Position numbers and translations under genes: made by a program. Positions 13,080-23,552 of a stretch of DNA of 64,000 nt are shown piece by piece (positions within the stretch are counted from its first letter, which is position 1; each line of letters begins with the position of its first letter). The stretch is from Aselliscus stoliczkanus (lineage: Eukaryota; Chordata; Mammalia; Chiroptera; Hipposideridae). Location of the stretch: contig CM066734.1 of the NCBI GenBank assembly GCA_033961575.1, positions 85,024,501 through 85,088,500 on the forward strand, in the 5' to 3' direction. The notes below the pieces were generated by a model. That model saw only the letters and a program-made list of their open reading frames with translations, did no database searches and had not been told where the DNA came from.

Positions 13080-13356
13080 CATAAGGGCTCTGTCACAACT
13101 AGTCAATTCTGCAGTTAAAGCATGAAAGTCATAGATAATATGTAAACAAATAAACATGGCTGTGTTTCAATGAGATGATTTATGGACACTAAAATGTAAA
13201 TTTCATATAATTTTTGTGTGTCACAACATATTACTATTATTTTCATTTTTTTCAATTATTTAAAGATGTAAAAACTATTCTTAGTTTTCAGGCTGTACAA
13301 AAAGGTGGTGAGCTAGATTTGGCCCATGAGTCGTAATTTGAGGACTCCTGATTCAA
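13080..13356 (+). repeat. hAT-Charlie type DNA transposon fragment (candidate)
   Basis: The end 'gagctagatttggcccatg' followed by 'agtcgtaatttgaggactcc' is typical of one terminus of mammalian non-autonomous hAT elements. The other terminus is not clear. Confidence 0.45.
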
Positions 13357-13399
13357 ACTATCATATGCACATTATACCACGTGGCATAGGTGGAACTAT

Positions 13400-14484
13400 A
13401 GTCCATTCTCTTTACTCACGGTAGTTTTGTTCTACTAATCCATGGGAAACATGGAGTTAGTGACTGCTGACCCATTGGTCCTAGGGAAAACAGAGAGGTT
13501 CCTGCAAGTGTGTTCACAACAATTTGTCAACCAGTCAAAACATAACCTTGTCCTACGTGTTTCTGTTTAAAGGCATTTTATTTAAAATATATAGTTGATT
13601 CATGAACATTGAACTCAGTAATACTCTAATGTTTGAATGAAGATTATCTAACACACATATTTTTTCTGTGCAGACATCATAACCTTCTTACATTTAGTGC
13701 TCGTAGGCCAATTTAAACAGAGAAATCAACAAAAAAAGTATAGGGCCGACCAAGTGGTGCACTGGTTAAGAGCTGGCTTGGGACACCAGCGGCCCCATTG
13801 GGATCCCACATATGAGGGCCAGTGACACTGCCCTCTACAGCTAACAACAGCTCCACCTGGAGCTGGGCTGTGGGAGCCCCGGCATCGGTGTAGGCTGCAG
13901 CCCCTGCTGCAGTGGGCTGCCATAGACTACAGTGAGTGGTCGGCAGCCAGCGTGAGCGGCTGGCAACCAGTGTGAGCTGCCAATAGCTGTGACGAGCGAC
14001 CATCCAGAGGCTGGTGACCAATTTGCCTCATCCGGGAAGAGCGTAATGACGATACCAACATGGGCCAGTGAAGCAACATCCTCTGCAACTAGACTGAAGA
14101 ACAAAAGGACAGCAACTTGTCTGTTCCCCTTCCCCTATTCCCCAACGCTGTTCCCCTCCCCCAATTCCCCAATAAAATCTTTAAAAATAGCAAAACAAAA
14201 AACCAAAAAAGTATAAAAGTTATAAAAGTGAGAAAGACATGATACTAAATAGACCACTAGCAGAGCACTTGTTTACATTATGAGAGCTGAAAACAGAAAA
14301 GCAGAGTGTCGCCTTGGCTGGGGGGGGGGGGATGTGCGAACTGGGCAATTCATAGTTTTTGCTTCTCTGAGCATTTACAATGTCCACTAATAACAGCCAA
14401 AGCAACACGAGCATTTTACAAGTAAATTTTAGTGAGTAGGTGAATTCACAAATATGAACCTGTGATTAATGAGGATCGGCTGTA
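13400..14484 (+). mobile_element. Old TIR DNA transposon, copy 1 (SINE nested)
   Basis: The left end (TA then AGTCCATTCTCTTTAC) and right end (AATGAGGATCGGCTG then TA) are imperfect inverted repeats next to TA dinucleotides, as in Tc1/mariner-pogo elements. The internal text aligns by eye with 20738-21312, for example 'gttgattcatgaacattgaa' against 'gctgattcattaacattgaa'. No transposase frame survives. A G-run lies at about 14321-14331. The family name is uncertain. Confidence 0.6.
13743..14200 (+). mobile_element. Long tRNA-derived SINE (type A)
   Basis: Full type A structure: GGGCCGACCAAGTGGTGC head, GGATCCCACATATGAGGG box B, roughly 300-bp body, AATAAA and A-tail. The 15-bp TSD is at 13728-13742 and 14201-14215 (AACAAAAAAAGTATA, one mismatch). 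It interrupts the older DNA transposon. Confidence 0.88.
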
Positions 14485-15395
14485 GTTTGAAGTAAAATAA
14501 TACATTATAACATAGATAGGTGAGAGAGAGTAAAGATTGATGGAGAAGATATTTCATTTCAAAATCTGTACTAGAATATAATGAATTTTAAGTAGGAATT
14601 TTAGTTTTCATTTGGACCCCAAAATTTGTGTTTGGAAACTCAAGTAAGCATAACTGAAGCTTTTATAATAAACCTCACAAAAGTTTCTTACCCGCAGCAA
14701 CACATGGAATAAATTTGAAATAGCATAGAATATGAAGCTGTTAATTCATAGATACAGAATTTATATTTTTAATATCCCTTACCCTCAGAAGCATCCATCA
14801 TGCACAGAAGATCCAGGAATCTTGATGTTCTAATTAGAAGAAGTTCCTGAAATTATTAATTGTACTAGTTGGAAAAATGCAGAAATGCAGCTGCAATGAA
14901 AAGGATATAGCTAGGTATATTTCGTATTCTGTTTTTAACTTTCTCTGGAGAGCTACAATTCAGCCAGAAGACAAAAATCAATGCTAACTGAAATACAATG
15001 CTGCCTTTCCCAACTAAGGCAGAGCAAATGTAATTGCTTTATCAGGGATACAGAGAGAGAGGAGCACGCCTGTGACATTTTCTCAAAATGGAAGACAGAA
15101 ATTGGGCACTTTTCCTAGAAGACTCTTTTCTCATGAAATTCTTTGACCTCTGGAGTCTAGCAGAGACCTTCATGAATAGGGAACTCTTTTTGTTGTTGTT
15201 GTTGCCTTAGATAAACTCAACAGGAATGGCTGCTTTCTTGGAGCTTACTTTTATTTTTATTTCAGGACTTTCCATAAATGCTTTTGTTCCCAGACACCCA
15301 GGAATCCTCATTTTATAAAACCAAATCAGCAGTACAGGACTAGGCAATTAAACGTAAGGCGGCCTTGCAAAACTTACCTAAGAAGTGGGCAGTAA
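14485..15395. other. Intergenic DNA, nothing assigned
   Basis: AT-rich unique-looking sequence with a (GTT)n tract near 15190-15205. No exon or repeat is recognised. Confidence 0.35.
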
Positions 15396-15410
15396 GAAGG
15401 CATCAAGTGG

Positions 15411-15520
15411 GGCCGGCCGAGTGGCGCGGTGGTTAAGCGCTGGCTTGGGAAGCCAGTGGCCCCAGTTCAGGTCTCACATACGAGGGCCAGTGACACTGCC
15501 CTCAAAAAAAAACAGAAAAT
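15411..15520 (+). mobile_element. Short tRNA-only SINE (type A-short)
   Basis: It contains only the type A head through the GTGACACTGCCCTC box, followed directly by an A-tail. The TSD GGCATCAAGTGG is at 15399-15410 and 15521-15532, so this is an integrated short form and not a post-insertion deletion. Confidence 0.87.
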
Positions 15521-15984
15521 GGCATCAAGTGGTAGAACATAAGAGAACAGGGTGCTCGCTGTTACCTATTCCTTTGGGACTGTGTGTCCATATCGCCCTC
15601 AGGTTCAAGTTACAGCAAAGCAAAAAGTTACTGTTCTAAGAACTATCAAGGCTTCTATATGAAAATGCTTTCTTGGTTTAATCTAGTTGATTCTTGGAAA
15701 TTTTGCTGTCATTCTTCAGCTGGTAATTTTTTTTTTCTTTTGTTGTGGTATCTGCCAGGCCTTGTGGTTCCTATGAATGGCAATCAACCAGGACCAAAAT
15801 ACTTTTACATATAGCTTTTAACTGAGATTGTGGAAGGTCTAACATGAAACAGATATGAAAGGCAAGCTTTCTGAGTGAGGGGGTGGAGAACTGGGAGTAG
15901 GCACCAACCTTTTAAGTGGGGCTGATTTCTTTCTCAGGGGCAATCCCTGAAGCTATCTTAAAAGAAAAATTTGGAAAAGAGTTA

Positions 15985-16245
15985 CCGCTGATCCTTGAAC
16001 AGGCAGGGATTGGGGTAGGCCTCTCATCCACTTGAAGGTCGGGTATAATTTAAATCAGCCCTCCACTCCTGTGGATTCGCATTAGCAGATTCCCAACCAC
16101 AGAAATAGTTTTCAGTCGGGGTTGGCTGAATCTGCAGATGGGAAACCCAGGGATACATTGAGCTGACTGTATATTTATTGGAAAAAATCCACTTGTAAGT
16201 GGACCAGCACAGGTCAAACCCATGTTGTTCAATGTGAACTGTAAT
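15985..16245 (-). mobile_element. Tigger-type non-autonomous DNA transposon
   Basis: On the minus strand it begins 'acagttcacattgaacaac' and continues 'atgggtttgacctgtgctgg', 'ccacttacaagtggattttt' and 'caataaatatacagtcagc'. This is a well-known mammalian Tigger/MER2-like MITE pattern. The opposite end (GTTACCGCTGATCCTTGAAC) is the matching terminal repeat. Confidence 0.65.
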
Positions 16246-16295
16246 TTATAATATCTCCAAAAAATATACTCAATAATATCTTCCTCTTGGTGGCG

Positions 16296-17293
16296 TGACA
16301 GGGTAGGTAGAAAGGTAGAAACGCGTAGGAGGAGGAGGGAACTACCCCAGTTGGGAGGCCCCTGGCAGCTGCTCCTACTTGGTCAGGGCCCCTTGCAGCT
16401 GCTCTCATTTGAAACACAAACACCTTGCTTGCTCAGCAGTGGAACACAAGATATGTCATTAGAAGAAGGAAAAATGCTGGAGATGGAGAGGAAACCATCC
16501 CTCTTATCAGAATATACATCCTGCTTCTCAGGACCATTTTTTTTTTTTTAAAGATTTTATTGGGGAATCGGGGAAGGGGAATAGACAAGTTGCTGTCCTT
16601 TTGCTCTTCAGTCTAGTTGTGGAGGCTATTGCTTCACTGGCCCATGTTGGTATTATCATTGAGCTTTTCCCGGGTGAGGCAGATCAATCATCTGTCACTG
16701 GACGGCCGCTTACAGAGACTCCTGGCAGCTCACGCTGGCTGCAGGCCACTCACGGTAGCACGGCAGCCCACTGCAGCCTACACCATCGCTGGCAACTCAC
16801 AGCAGCCCAGCTCCAGGTCAAGCTGTTGTTCACCATCCTATCTGTAGAGGGCATAGCATCACTGGCCCTCATGTGGGATCCAAACCAGGGCCCTTCTGCT
16901 CAGAGCTGGCATCCCAAGCCAACTCTTAACCAATGCACCACTGGGCCGGCCCAGGACCATTTTTAAATGAGCTTCTCAAATAAATCATGGGATATTAACA
17001 GGTTCATGCTCATACCCTGAGAAACAACCTTAAGAACAGAGGGGAGAATAGGACACCTCAGCAGAGAACGAGAAAGATAACAGGGAGGCAGAGAGGGAGA
17101 CAACTCTACCCATAGAGACAAAAACCCTCACACAGTTTAAGGTGAGGCTGCTTTCTCTCTCTTGGGTCAGCCAGTTCAATATCTCGGAGAGTACTCGCTA
17201 TTATTAATACACTTCTTGCTGTCCTATTTTGCATAAACCCTGTCTCTTGACTGAATTATTTCCTTCAAGAAGACAAGAGCCGAGGTACAACGT
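16296..17293 (+). mobile_element. Possible old endogenous retroviral LTR, SINE nested
   Basis: The 3' part (about 17150-17293) has an LTR-like R/U5 feel: 'ttgcataaaccctgtctctt', then 'gaattatttccttcaagaag', then GACAAGAGCCGAGG. Limits are guessed from TG...CA ends, no clear target duplication was found and no viral gene frame adjoins it. A SINE occupies 16542-16951. Low certainty. Confidence 0.35.
16542..16951 (-). mobile_element. Long tRNA-derived SINE (type A), reverse
   Basis: The T-run, AAGATTTTATTGGGGAATCG tail and GGGCCGGCCC head appear in reverse. The TSD CAGGACCATTTT is at 16529-16540 and 16952-16964. The body is partly diverged from the other long copies. Confidence 0.87.
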
Positions 17294-18900
17294 CATTCCA
17301 GGTAACCTAAGCAGTATAAAGAAATTTATTACAGCAACCTCAGAAAATGAATACACCTAATAAATTTCATTACATATTTTACCTGACAATAAGAATACCA
17401 AAATAACAATGCAAGATTAACAAGAGCAATACAATTACTGACCAAAGTTTAAATTTTTCTAATAATTCCATTTGCTTTTAGACTGCATTCCACTAATGAT
17501 TTGCAGTCAAGTTAATTTGAGTCACCCAATTGCTCCCTCTGTGTGGCTATGTGTAATCCTTATCTGATGAAGTTTGGTTCAGTTGTTTCAGTTTACTTTG
17601 TTTCATGGCATTCTAGCAGCTGACGAATGGAAGTTTGAGAAGCTTGTGGCTATCAGCTGCCAGTACAAGGGTCCGCTGTCCTCTCAGGTGATGGAAAATA
17701 AACAGTTGTCTCCAGAATTGTCCACAACAGTCTTATTTCGCAATCATCTGATCTGCCTACATTCTCTAATGACTGAATTATAAGTACAAGATTCATGCGC
17801 ATGCTCCCTGACTGAATAAGCTAATTCTTCATCTATCATTTCTAATAACACTAAAACTAATGTACTTTCATATATTCAGTAATTATTTTTAAAATTTGCT
17901 AAATGTTATCCTGATCTCTTAAGCTTTTAAATTTTATTTTGCTCCTTTTTCCAAGATATGAAATCATACATTTTGTAATATGTAAGATCTCCCTACCAAC
18001 TTAATGTTATGTATTGTCATGCCAAGGTTTACAGGTCTAAAGAATTCTCTCAATTAGCATTGGCTTGACCCCCATCCATTTTTCACTTTCTTAAAGGGTT
18101 ATCATGGAGGTATCTGACACCTTCATATTTCATACAACTAGTAAAAATACATGTAAATTCAAGATCTTTAGGTTTTGCCTGAAATGTTCATGAATGAAAA
18201 TTTATGTAGAAAGATACATAGGTGGGTAGATAGATATAGACATAGGCATAGACACAGATATATAGAGAGATGAATACATAAATTCTTATTTTACTTAAAC
18301 ACAGTATAAAAGTCCAAAATTTCAGAAACTTTTGCATAAATGTATCTGATTTTAATGCTATAGAAATTCAAATATCCAAATGCCAAATAATTATTTCATG
18401 AAATAGAATATATATATATATAAAATATAATGCAATACTAAAAAATGTTATTACAATTTTATACCCATAAAGTTCAAATAGAAAATTTTCTATAGATTCA
18501 GATAATTTCTAGATTACCTGTGTTCTGATAGAATCAGCTAATAAAAGGCACAAGTATCTATAATGATAGCCCACTGTAACTGCAATCTCATGTTTTACAT
18601 CACATTTTCATAAAGCTTTAAATATTTAGCTGTAATACAAAAATCTAAATTCTTGAATGATTCCAATGTCATGCCTGAAATTTCAAATTCTGCAGTCTGC
18701 GGTAACTTCACTTATCACCCAGAGGGGAAAAATGTACATTAATTTTTTTCTGGCATTTTAGTTCCCACAGTTGTCAGGGCTTAATCTGACACTAAAGCAT
18801 TTTAAAAGGTGATTCTTAAAAAAATGATTCTTCAGATCCTCAGAGGAGGAAACTATGAAGACGTATGGGTGGTTTAAGTATAGGTACAAAAAGAGCAACT
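17294..18900. other. Intergenic AT-rich DNA
   Basis: No gene is recognised. A GATA/GACA-like simple stretch lies at about 18220-18275 and a short (TA)n at about 18410-18424. LINE-derived text is likely but not assignable. Confidence 0.35.
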
Positions 18901-18918
18901 ACTGAGGTTGTTTGGGCC

Positions 18919-19310
18919 TTTTTTTTTTTTTTTCATTTTCCCCCCAAACTACAATTTCCCCAATGTGGTATAGGAGGACTGGCTGTACCTATCCTGAGAT
19001 GTGAGGGCTTGGTCTTTGGTTCTCACATGCTTTTAAAGGAACCTGGAAAAGCTTCTCCCCATTTGGTTTTCCTTTCTAGGTCCTCCTTGTAGTCTGACAA
19101 CCTGTCTTGGATTATCTGCAAGGGGGGCAATCAAGGATTTTGATTTTCTTTTGTAAGCAACCTCTTCCCACCTAAGACATCTGGCCAGGATAGCACTGTT
19201 CAGGTCTTTTCTCACGATGGTTCCAGGGAAAACTAATTTTGGATCACTCTGGGTATGCCGGTTCCATCTCCTAACATACTTCTGAGCTTGGTTATAATAG
19301 TGATACAAAT
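18919..19310 (-). other. Unassigned reading frame ending in an A-tail (possible retrocopy)
   Basis: The minus strand has an uninterrupted 91-codon frame (19308 to 19033), followed by about 100 bp and then a run of roughly 16 A (T-run at 18919-18934 on the plus strand). A frame followed by a poly(A) tract is what a processed retrocopy looks like. I do not recognise the encoded peptide, which has a basic RRWNRH block and a KRKSKS block. It could equally be a LINE or LTR remnant. No TSD was established. Confidence 0.25.
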
Positions 19311-20209
19311 TGATCTAGGAGTAGCCCTTTCTGACTCTTGGGCTGAGACGCACCCATAAAAATGTGAATCTTGTCCAGGCAAACATAAGACCCACAGGAA
19401 AAAAAAAAAAAAGATTCCTTTTCAGGGAGGGGAAGGCACAGACACATAAGACTTTGGCCCTTCCTGAACTCTGCAGGGCACAGGACACAGATGTGCCCTG
19501 AGTCCCTCAACAGCAGTCTTGCCATAGAACCTGACAAGAAGTCGTCAGGGGATCTTAGCATATGTGTCCTGTGTCTGCATTCAGTACTCACCTCCTCCGA
19601 CCTCAGGCTCTGGGAGTGCTCCAGGCTATGACAAACTGTTAGGAAAATAAGATCAAAGATCACAGACTTGGTATTTCTGAAATGACTTGATATTTATTAT
19701 AAAATATGCCTGGAGAAAGAATGAGGGGAACATTTACCAGCCTTAAGTCAGGTGACTAATTCACCTCAGTTCATAAACATAGTAGTTTTCTTTACTCATG
19801 AGTATATCCCAAGATCCCAACCACCCCCAACCAGCAGAAATTTTGAGGTCTGGAAGGATGGGCAATGTATTCTCAGAAAAATTTGAAAAGCAATTCAAAA
19901 CGTTTGAAAATGGGAGAGCAATAGGAAACTAGGTAAAATGTCCATTTGAAAAAAGATACAAATGTACAATTTGAAATCAAGGGGAATCACAGGAAACAAG
20001 GTAAAGTGTACGCATGAAAAGTGATCCATGTATTGGAAAAGGGGGAGTCAGGCAAACCTTTATTTACTTTGAAGAAAGTGATAAATTTGAGTAGAACAAA
20101 GGAAGGGGACTGACTTCTTTTACTCCATTACAATGAAAATATCTGAACCAGTACACAATGATACACATAGCAAGGGTCAACTTGCTCCAGAGATAGCCAC
20201 AATTTTTCT

Positions 20210-20730
20210 CAAATTTTTTTTTTGGCAGTTTTATAACTTGGACAATCAGCAGTTAGCTCTCATCCACATTAACTGTTTGTAGATTTTTTAAAATATTGAC
20301 AGATACATAGGTAACCTTATTCACCAAATAAGGTTATAGAGCTGATTTGGTGAATCTTCATCCTCATTGTTTTCTGGACAACCGCAGCCAGATGCGGGAT
20401 GGAACATTCCTTATTCCTTTGGCCCAGACAGCTTTGTTGAGCCTGTTATCATGCACACATCTGGGGTTCCCATCTCCTCCATAGCAAATTTCCGGATCTC
20501 AGTGTCCAAGGGGCATGCTCCTTGAAACCCACTCCATGGATGCGCTTATGAATGTTGATGGTGGATGCTCTGGTCACTACCTCGTTGATGGCACAACGGC
20601 TCTCCTTCTCACTGCCCTTCTTTGCGGGAGCCACCCTGCAGGGCCCAAGTTGGAAAGCGCTCTTTCTCCTCTTTTTGCTGTACCACCACCAGCACACCCA
20701 TTTCTGCTCCTGCTTCCTTGACTGTAAATG
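20210..20730 (-). pseudogene. RPL31P: RPL31 processed pseudogene
   Basis: The minus strand encodes a decayed ribosomal protein L31 (60S subunit). An APAKKGSEK start is followed by AINEVVTR, then [14 protein letters not shown], then EMGTPDV-like, [19 protein letters not shown] and a VDE-like end before TAA at 20255-20253. The start codon is GTG instead of ATG (20634-20632), and the frame is broken by indels near 20480 and in the 20300-20390 region, which also carries a small duplication-like insertion around AATAAGGTTA. There are no introns, and the RPL31 3'UTR (CTGCTGATTGTC) runs into a poly(A) tract (T-run about 20211-20222). This is a retrocopy made by L1 machinery and is not functional. 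Confidence 0.88.
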
Positions 20731-20737
20731 TTGCTAA

Positions 20738-21312
20738 TAGTCAATTCTTGTTATTTGAGGTAGATATGTCCTAATAAGTCGTCACCAACACTGAATTAGT
20801 AAATACTGAACCACTGCTCCTAAAGAATCCACAGGGTTCTGTTCCTGTGAGCCGCTGGTCACATTTCTGTCAACCATCAGTACAACAGAGCTGATTCATT
20901 AACATTGAACTCTTGGCCAAGAGAACTCATGCCTGAATGAAGCTTATCTAATGCACGTTATTTTCTGCTTTGGAAATATCACAGCCTTCTTGTGACTGGA
21001 ACACTAGACTGCACTTCAGCATGACACTTGGAGGCCATTACAAATAGCGAAATCACCAAGAAAAGGCACAAAACTGAGAAAAAAATACAGCACAAAAAGG
21101 ATTCTTGTTTACAGTTTGAGAGCTGAAACATGAAGGCACAGTGCTATCTTGTCTGACCTTGCTGGGAAGATGTGCCTCAGGTGACTCAAATTTTTGACCA
21201 CTATGTGTGTCCAAGAATGACATCAAAAGCACTGTGAGTACTGATTTAGGGGTTACAAATAAATTTTAGCAGGTAGGCAAATTGGCAAATATGAAATCTG
21301 CGAATAATGAGG
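20738..21312 (+). mobile_element. Old TIR DNA transposon, copy 2
   Basis: TA then GTCAATTCTTGTTATTTGAG at the left end and AATAATGAGGATTGAC then TA at the right end form imperfect terminal inverted repeats with TA target duplication. It is colinear with 13400-14484 once the SINE there is removed. It starts immediately after the RPL31 retrocopy. Non-autonomous; no transposase frame. Confidence 0.6.
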
Positions 21313-21817
21313 ATTGACTACGTGAGTTTCAATTTCTTCACTGTGATTGGGAAGCATGGTTTTCTTAATAGGGCAGCCATAAAGCAGGGTTGGGAAGTCA
21401 GGAAAAGAGAAGCTAGTCTCAATTTCTACCTCTAAATTCTCAGTGAGCTATAGTAATATGACAACTCAAATGGCTAAAATATAATAGACCTCACTCAAGA
21501 AATGACGAATTTCACTTTAGTTTCTATTTTATTATAAAACATGACATGGGATGATAGGGCATCTTAGAATCAGGTTCACATTCCAATTCAGTGAAAAGTT
21601 ACAATTTATAATCTCAAATGCGTTGTCAAATTTATTCCTAAATATCTCAAACAAAATTAACTATCACCTTTTGAAAAGAAGCTAACTGGGTTCACAATTT
21701 ACATTATCTGTCAATTTCTCCTATATTAAACATCTACAATAGTTTAAACCCATTAGAGTATTCCAAATAAACATCAGTTTATAAAGTCACCTCCACAATA
21801 GGTAGCCGCTCTTCTGA

Positions 21818-22647
21818 TTTATTCTCCTTTGACTAAACAAACTTAATCCTTAACATTTTCCACTTTGGTCTCGAGCAGTAGTTAGTTCCATACTTTGTAT
21901 TCCAGACTTCTTAAATTACAGGAAAAGGAATGTACACTTGTTGTGTTCTGTCAGAGCATGGTTAAGAGGCAACATCACCCACCACATTAGGTTACTTCCT
22001 TGCATGCACGGGCTACTCTACTGCACGTATCTCAAGTCCATTTTTTAAAAATCACACATTAACTCATCGTCGATGTATGTTTCATTAGAATAAGATTCCT
22101 TAACCAGGAGTTTAGCAGTAGGCCTTCAGGGGGGTGGTCAGTGAAGGCCCCCATGTTGTGAGTTCTAGGATTTTTCTGACCATAGCTTTATCAGATGCTC
22201 AAACGGGTTTATGATCCAAATTTCACCTCCAACCTGCAGGAATCACCTCATTGGATTCTCTTACTTTATAAAATTTTAACATGTGGGACTGTTCAGTACA
22301 GTTTGACATCAGTCAATATCTAGTCCTGTTCTCCAAAGTTCTAGCACCTCTAGCAAGTTGTGAGGCGAACGTGATAACCACTACACTACGGAAACCGCCA
22401 CCTCTAGCAAGTTGTAATTTTCTAAACAGAGCCAGGCACTTTAATTCCACTTGTATATTCTTAGTACATAATTAAACATACATTTCTAGCACTTAAAAGA
22501 TTTTAAGTATTGTCAAATATATCTGGATTATACATTCACAGAGTTCATTTTAAATAAAGGCCAATTAAATCATATCTGAATTTCTAAGTCTTTTAAATAT
22601 ATGAAGTTGGTAGTGACATTTCTGTTTCAAAATCACTGAAAAGTGTG
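21818..22647 (-). other. COX18: COX18 3'UTR (approximate extent)
   Basis: Sequence immediately downstream of the COX18 stop codon. The true polyadenylation site is not certain. Candidate hexamers on the minus strand are ATTAAA at 22445-22440 and AATAAA at 21823-21818; others lie further on. The region contains the tRNA-Val half insertion at 22362-22398 in the sense orientation of the transcript. Confidence 0.4.
22362..22398 (-). pseudogene. 5' tRNA-Val half, tailless retro-insertion
   Basis: The minus strand reads GCG followed by GTTTCCGTAGTGTAGTGG and TTATCACGTTCGCCTC, then runs into ACA of the flank. This is the 5' half of tRNA-Val from base 1 to the anticodon (the junction restores CAC if the flank is shared), with boxes for the D-arm intact and the whole 3' half absent. 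It is flanked by a perfect 17-bp direct repeat, CACCTCTAGCAAGTTGT, at 22345-22361 and 22399-22415. No A-tail. It lies about 250 nt past the COX18 stop, sense to that transcript. Confidence 0.9.
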
Positions 22648-22821
22648 TCATTTTCTTGAAATGAACTTGGAGTAAAAAGCATCAAAGAGGTCCTTATAAG
22701 GAGTGTCTGAATCTCCTTTGGTCAATGGTATTCGGCAAAGCTGGCGAAACGTAGGAGAACGCAGCAGCAAGTTCTGTGACAGGCCCATGAAGCTGGAGCA
22801 TAGCCAGTAGAGAACAATCGA
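22648..22821 (-). CDS. COX18: COX18 exon 6 (C-terminus)
   Basis: Residues 280-336 and the TGA stop (22650-22648). It follows an acceptor TTTTTATAG at 22831-22822. The peptide starts SIVLYWLCSS and contains LSQNLLLRSP, the final membrane helix and its matrix-side end, then a polar tail ending FISRK. This is the last conserved piece of the YidC/Oxa1 fold. Translation joins exon 5 in phase 0. Confidence 0.94.
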   Translation of the reverse strand, partial: SIVLYWLCSSFMGLSQNLLLRSPTFRQLCRIPLTKGDSDTPYKDLFDAFYSKFISRK

Positions 22822-22944
22822 CTATAAAAAGAAGAAAGGACATAAATGTTAACACCTCTCCATTCTCCAAGGAAACCAAGCTCTAGAGACAGGCAGGCAA
22901 TAAATAAGAAAATTACAGTGTCTGTAAAAATGAAGTACACCAGG

Positions 22945-23412
22945 GGCCAGCCAAGTGGCTCGTTGGTTACGAGTTGGCTTGGGAGTGCCAGCTCTGAGCA
23001 GCAGGGCTGCCTGTTCGGATCCCGCATAGGCCAGTGATGCTGTGCCCTCTACAGCTAAGATGGTGAAGAACAGCTCGACCTGGAGCTTGGTGGCCATGAG
23101 TGGAGGCGTAGGCTGCAGCCCCTGCTGCAGTGGGCTGCCGTAAGCTACCATGAGTGGCTGGCAGCCAGCATGAACTGCTGTGAGCTGCCGTGAGCGGCCA
23201 TCCAATGGCCAGCGAATGATCTGCCTCAGCCGGAAGGAGCACAATTACAAAGCAACATGGGCCAGTGAAGCAATGTCTTCCACAACTAGACTGAAGAACA
23301 AAAGGACAGCAACTTTTCTGTTCCCCTTCCCCATTCCCCAACGCTGTTCACTCCCCCAATGCTCCAATAAAAAAAACAAACAAACAAACAAACAAAAAAA
23401 AACTTAAAAAAA
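22945..23412 (+). mobile_element. Long tRNA-derived SINE (type A) in COX18 intron 5
   Basis: GGGGCCAGCCAAGTGGCTCG head, roughly 300-bp body, AATAAA and A-rich tail. The TSD AAGTACACCAGG is at 22933-22944 and, because another SINE later landed in its tail, at 23567-23578. It is antisense to COX18. Confidence 0.87.
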
Positions 23413-23419
23413 AAAAAGT

Positions 23420-23518
23420 GGGCCGGCCGAGTGGCGCGGTGGTTAAGGGCTGGCTTGGGAAGCCAGCGGCCCCGGTTCGGATCCCACATATGAGGGCAAG
23501 TGACACTGCCCTCAAAAA

Positions 23519-23549
<31 letters not shown>

Positions 23550-23552
23550 AAT
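23420..23552 (+). mobile_element. Short tRNA-only SINE inserted in the tail of another SINE
   Basis: Type A-short form ending at the CTGCCCTC box, then an (AAAT)n microsatellite tail (23513-23551). Its own TSD, CTT followed by an A-run and GT, is at 23403-23419 and 23553-23570. That duplicated sequence is the tail of the preceding long SINE, so this copy is younger. Confidence 0.85.
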
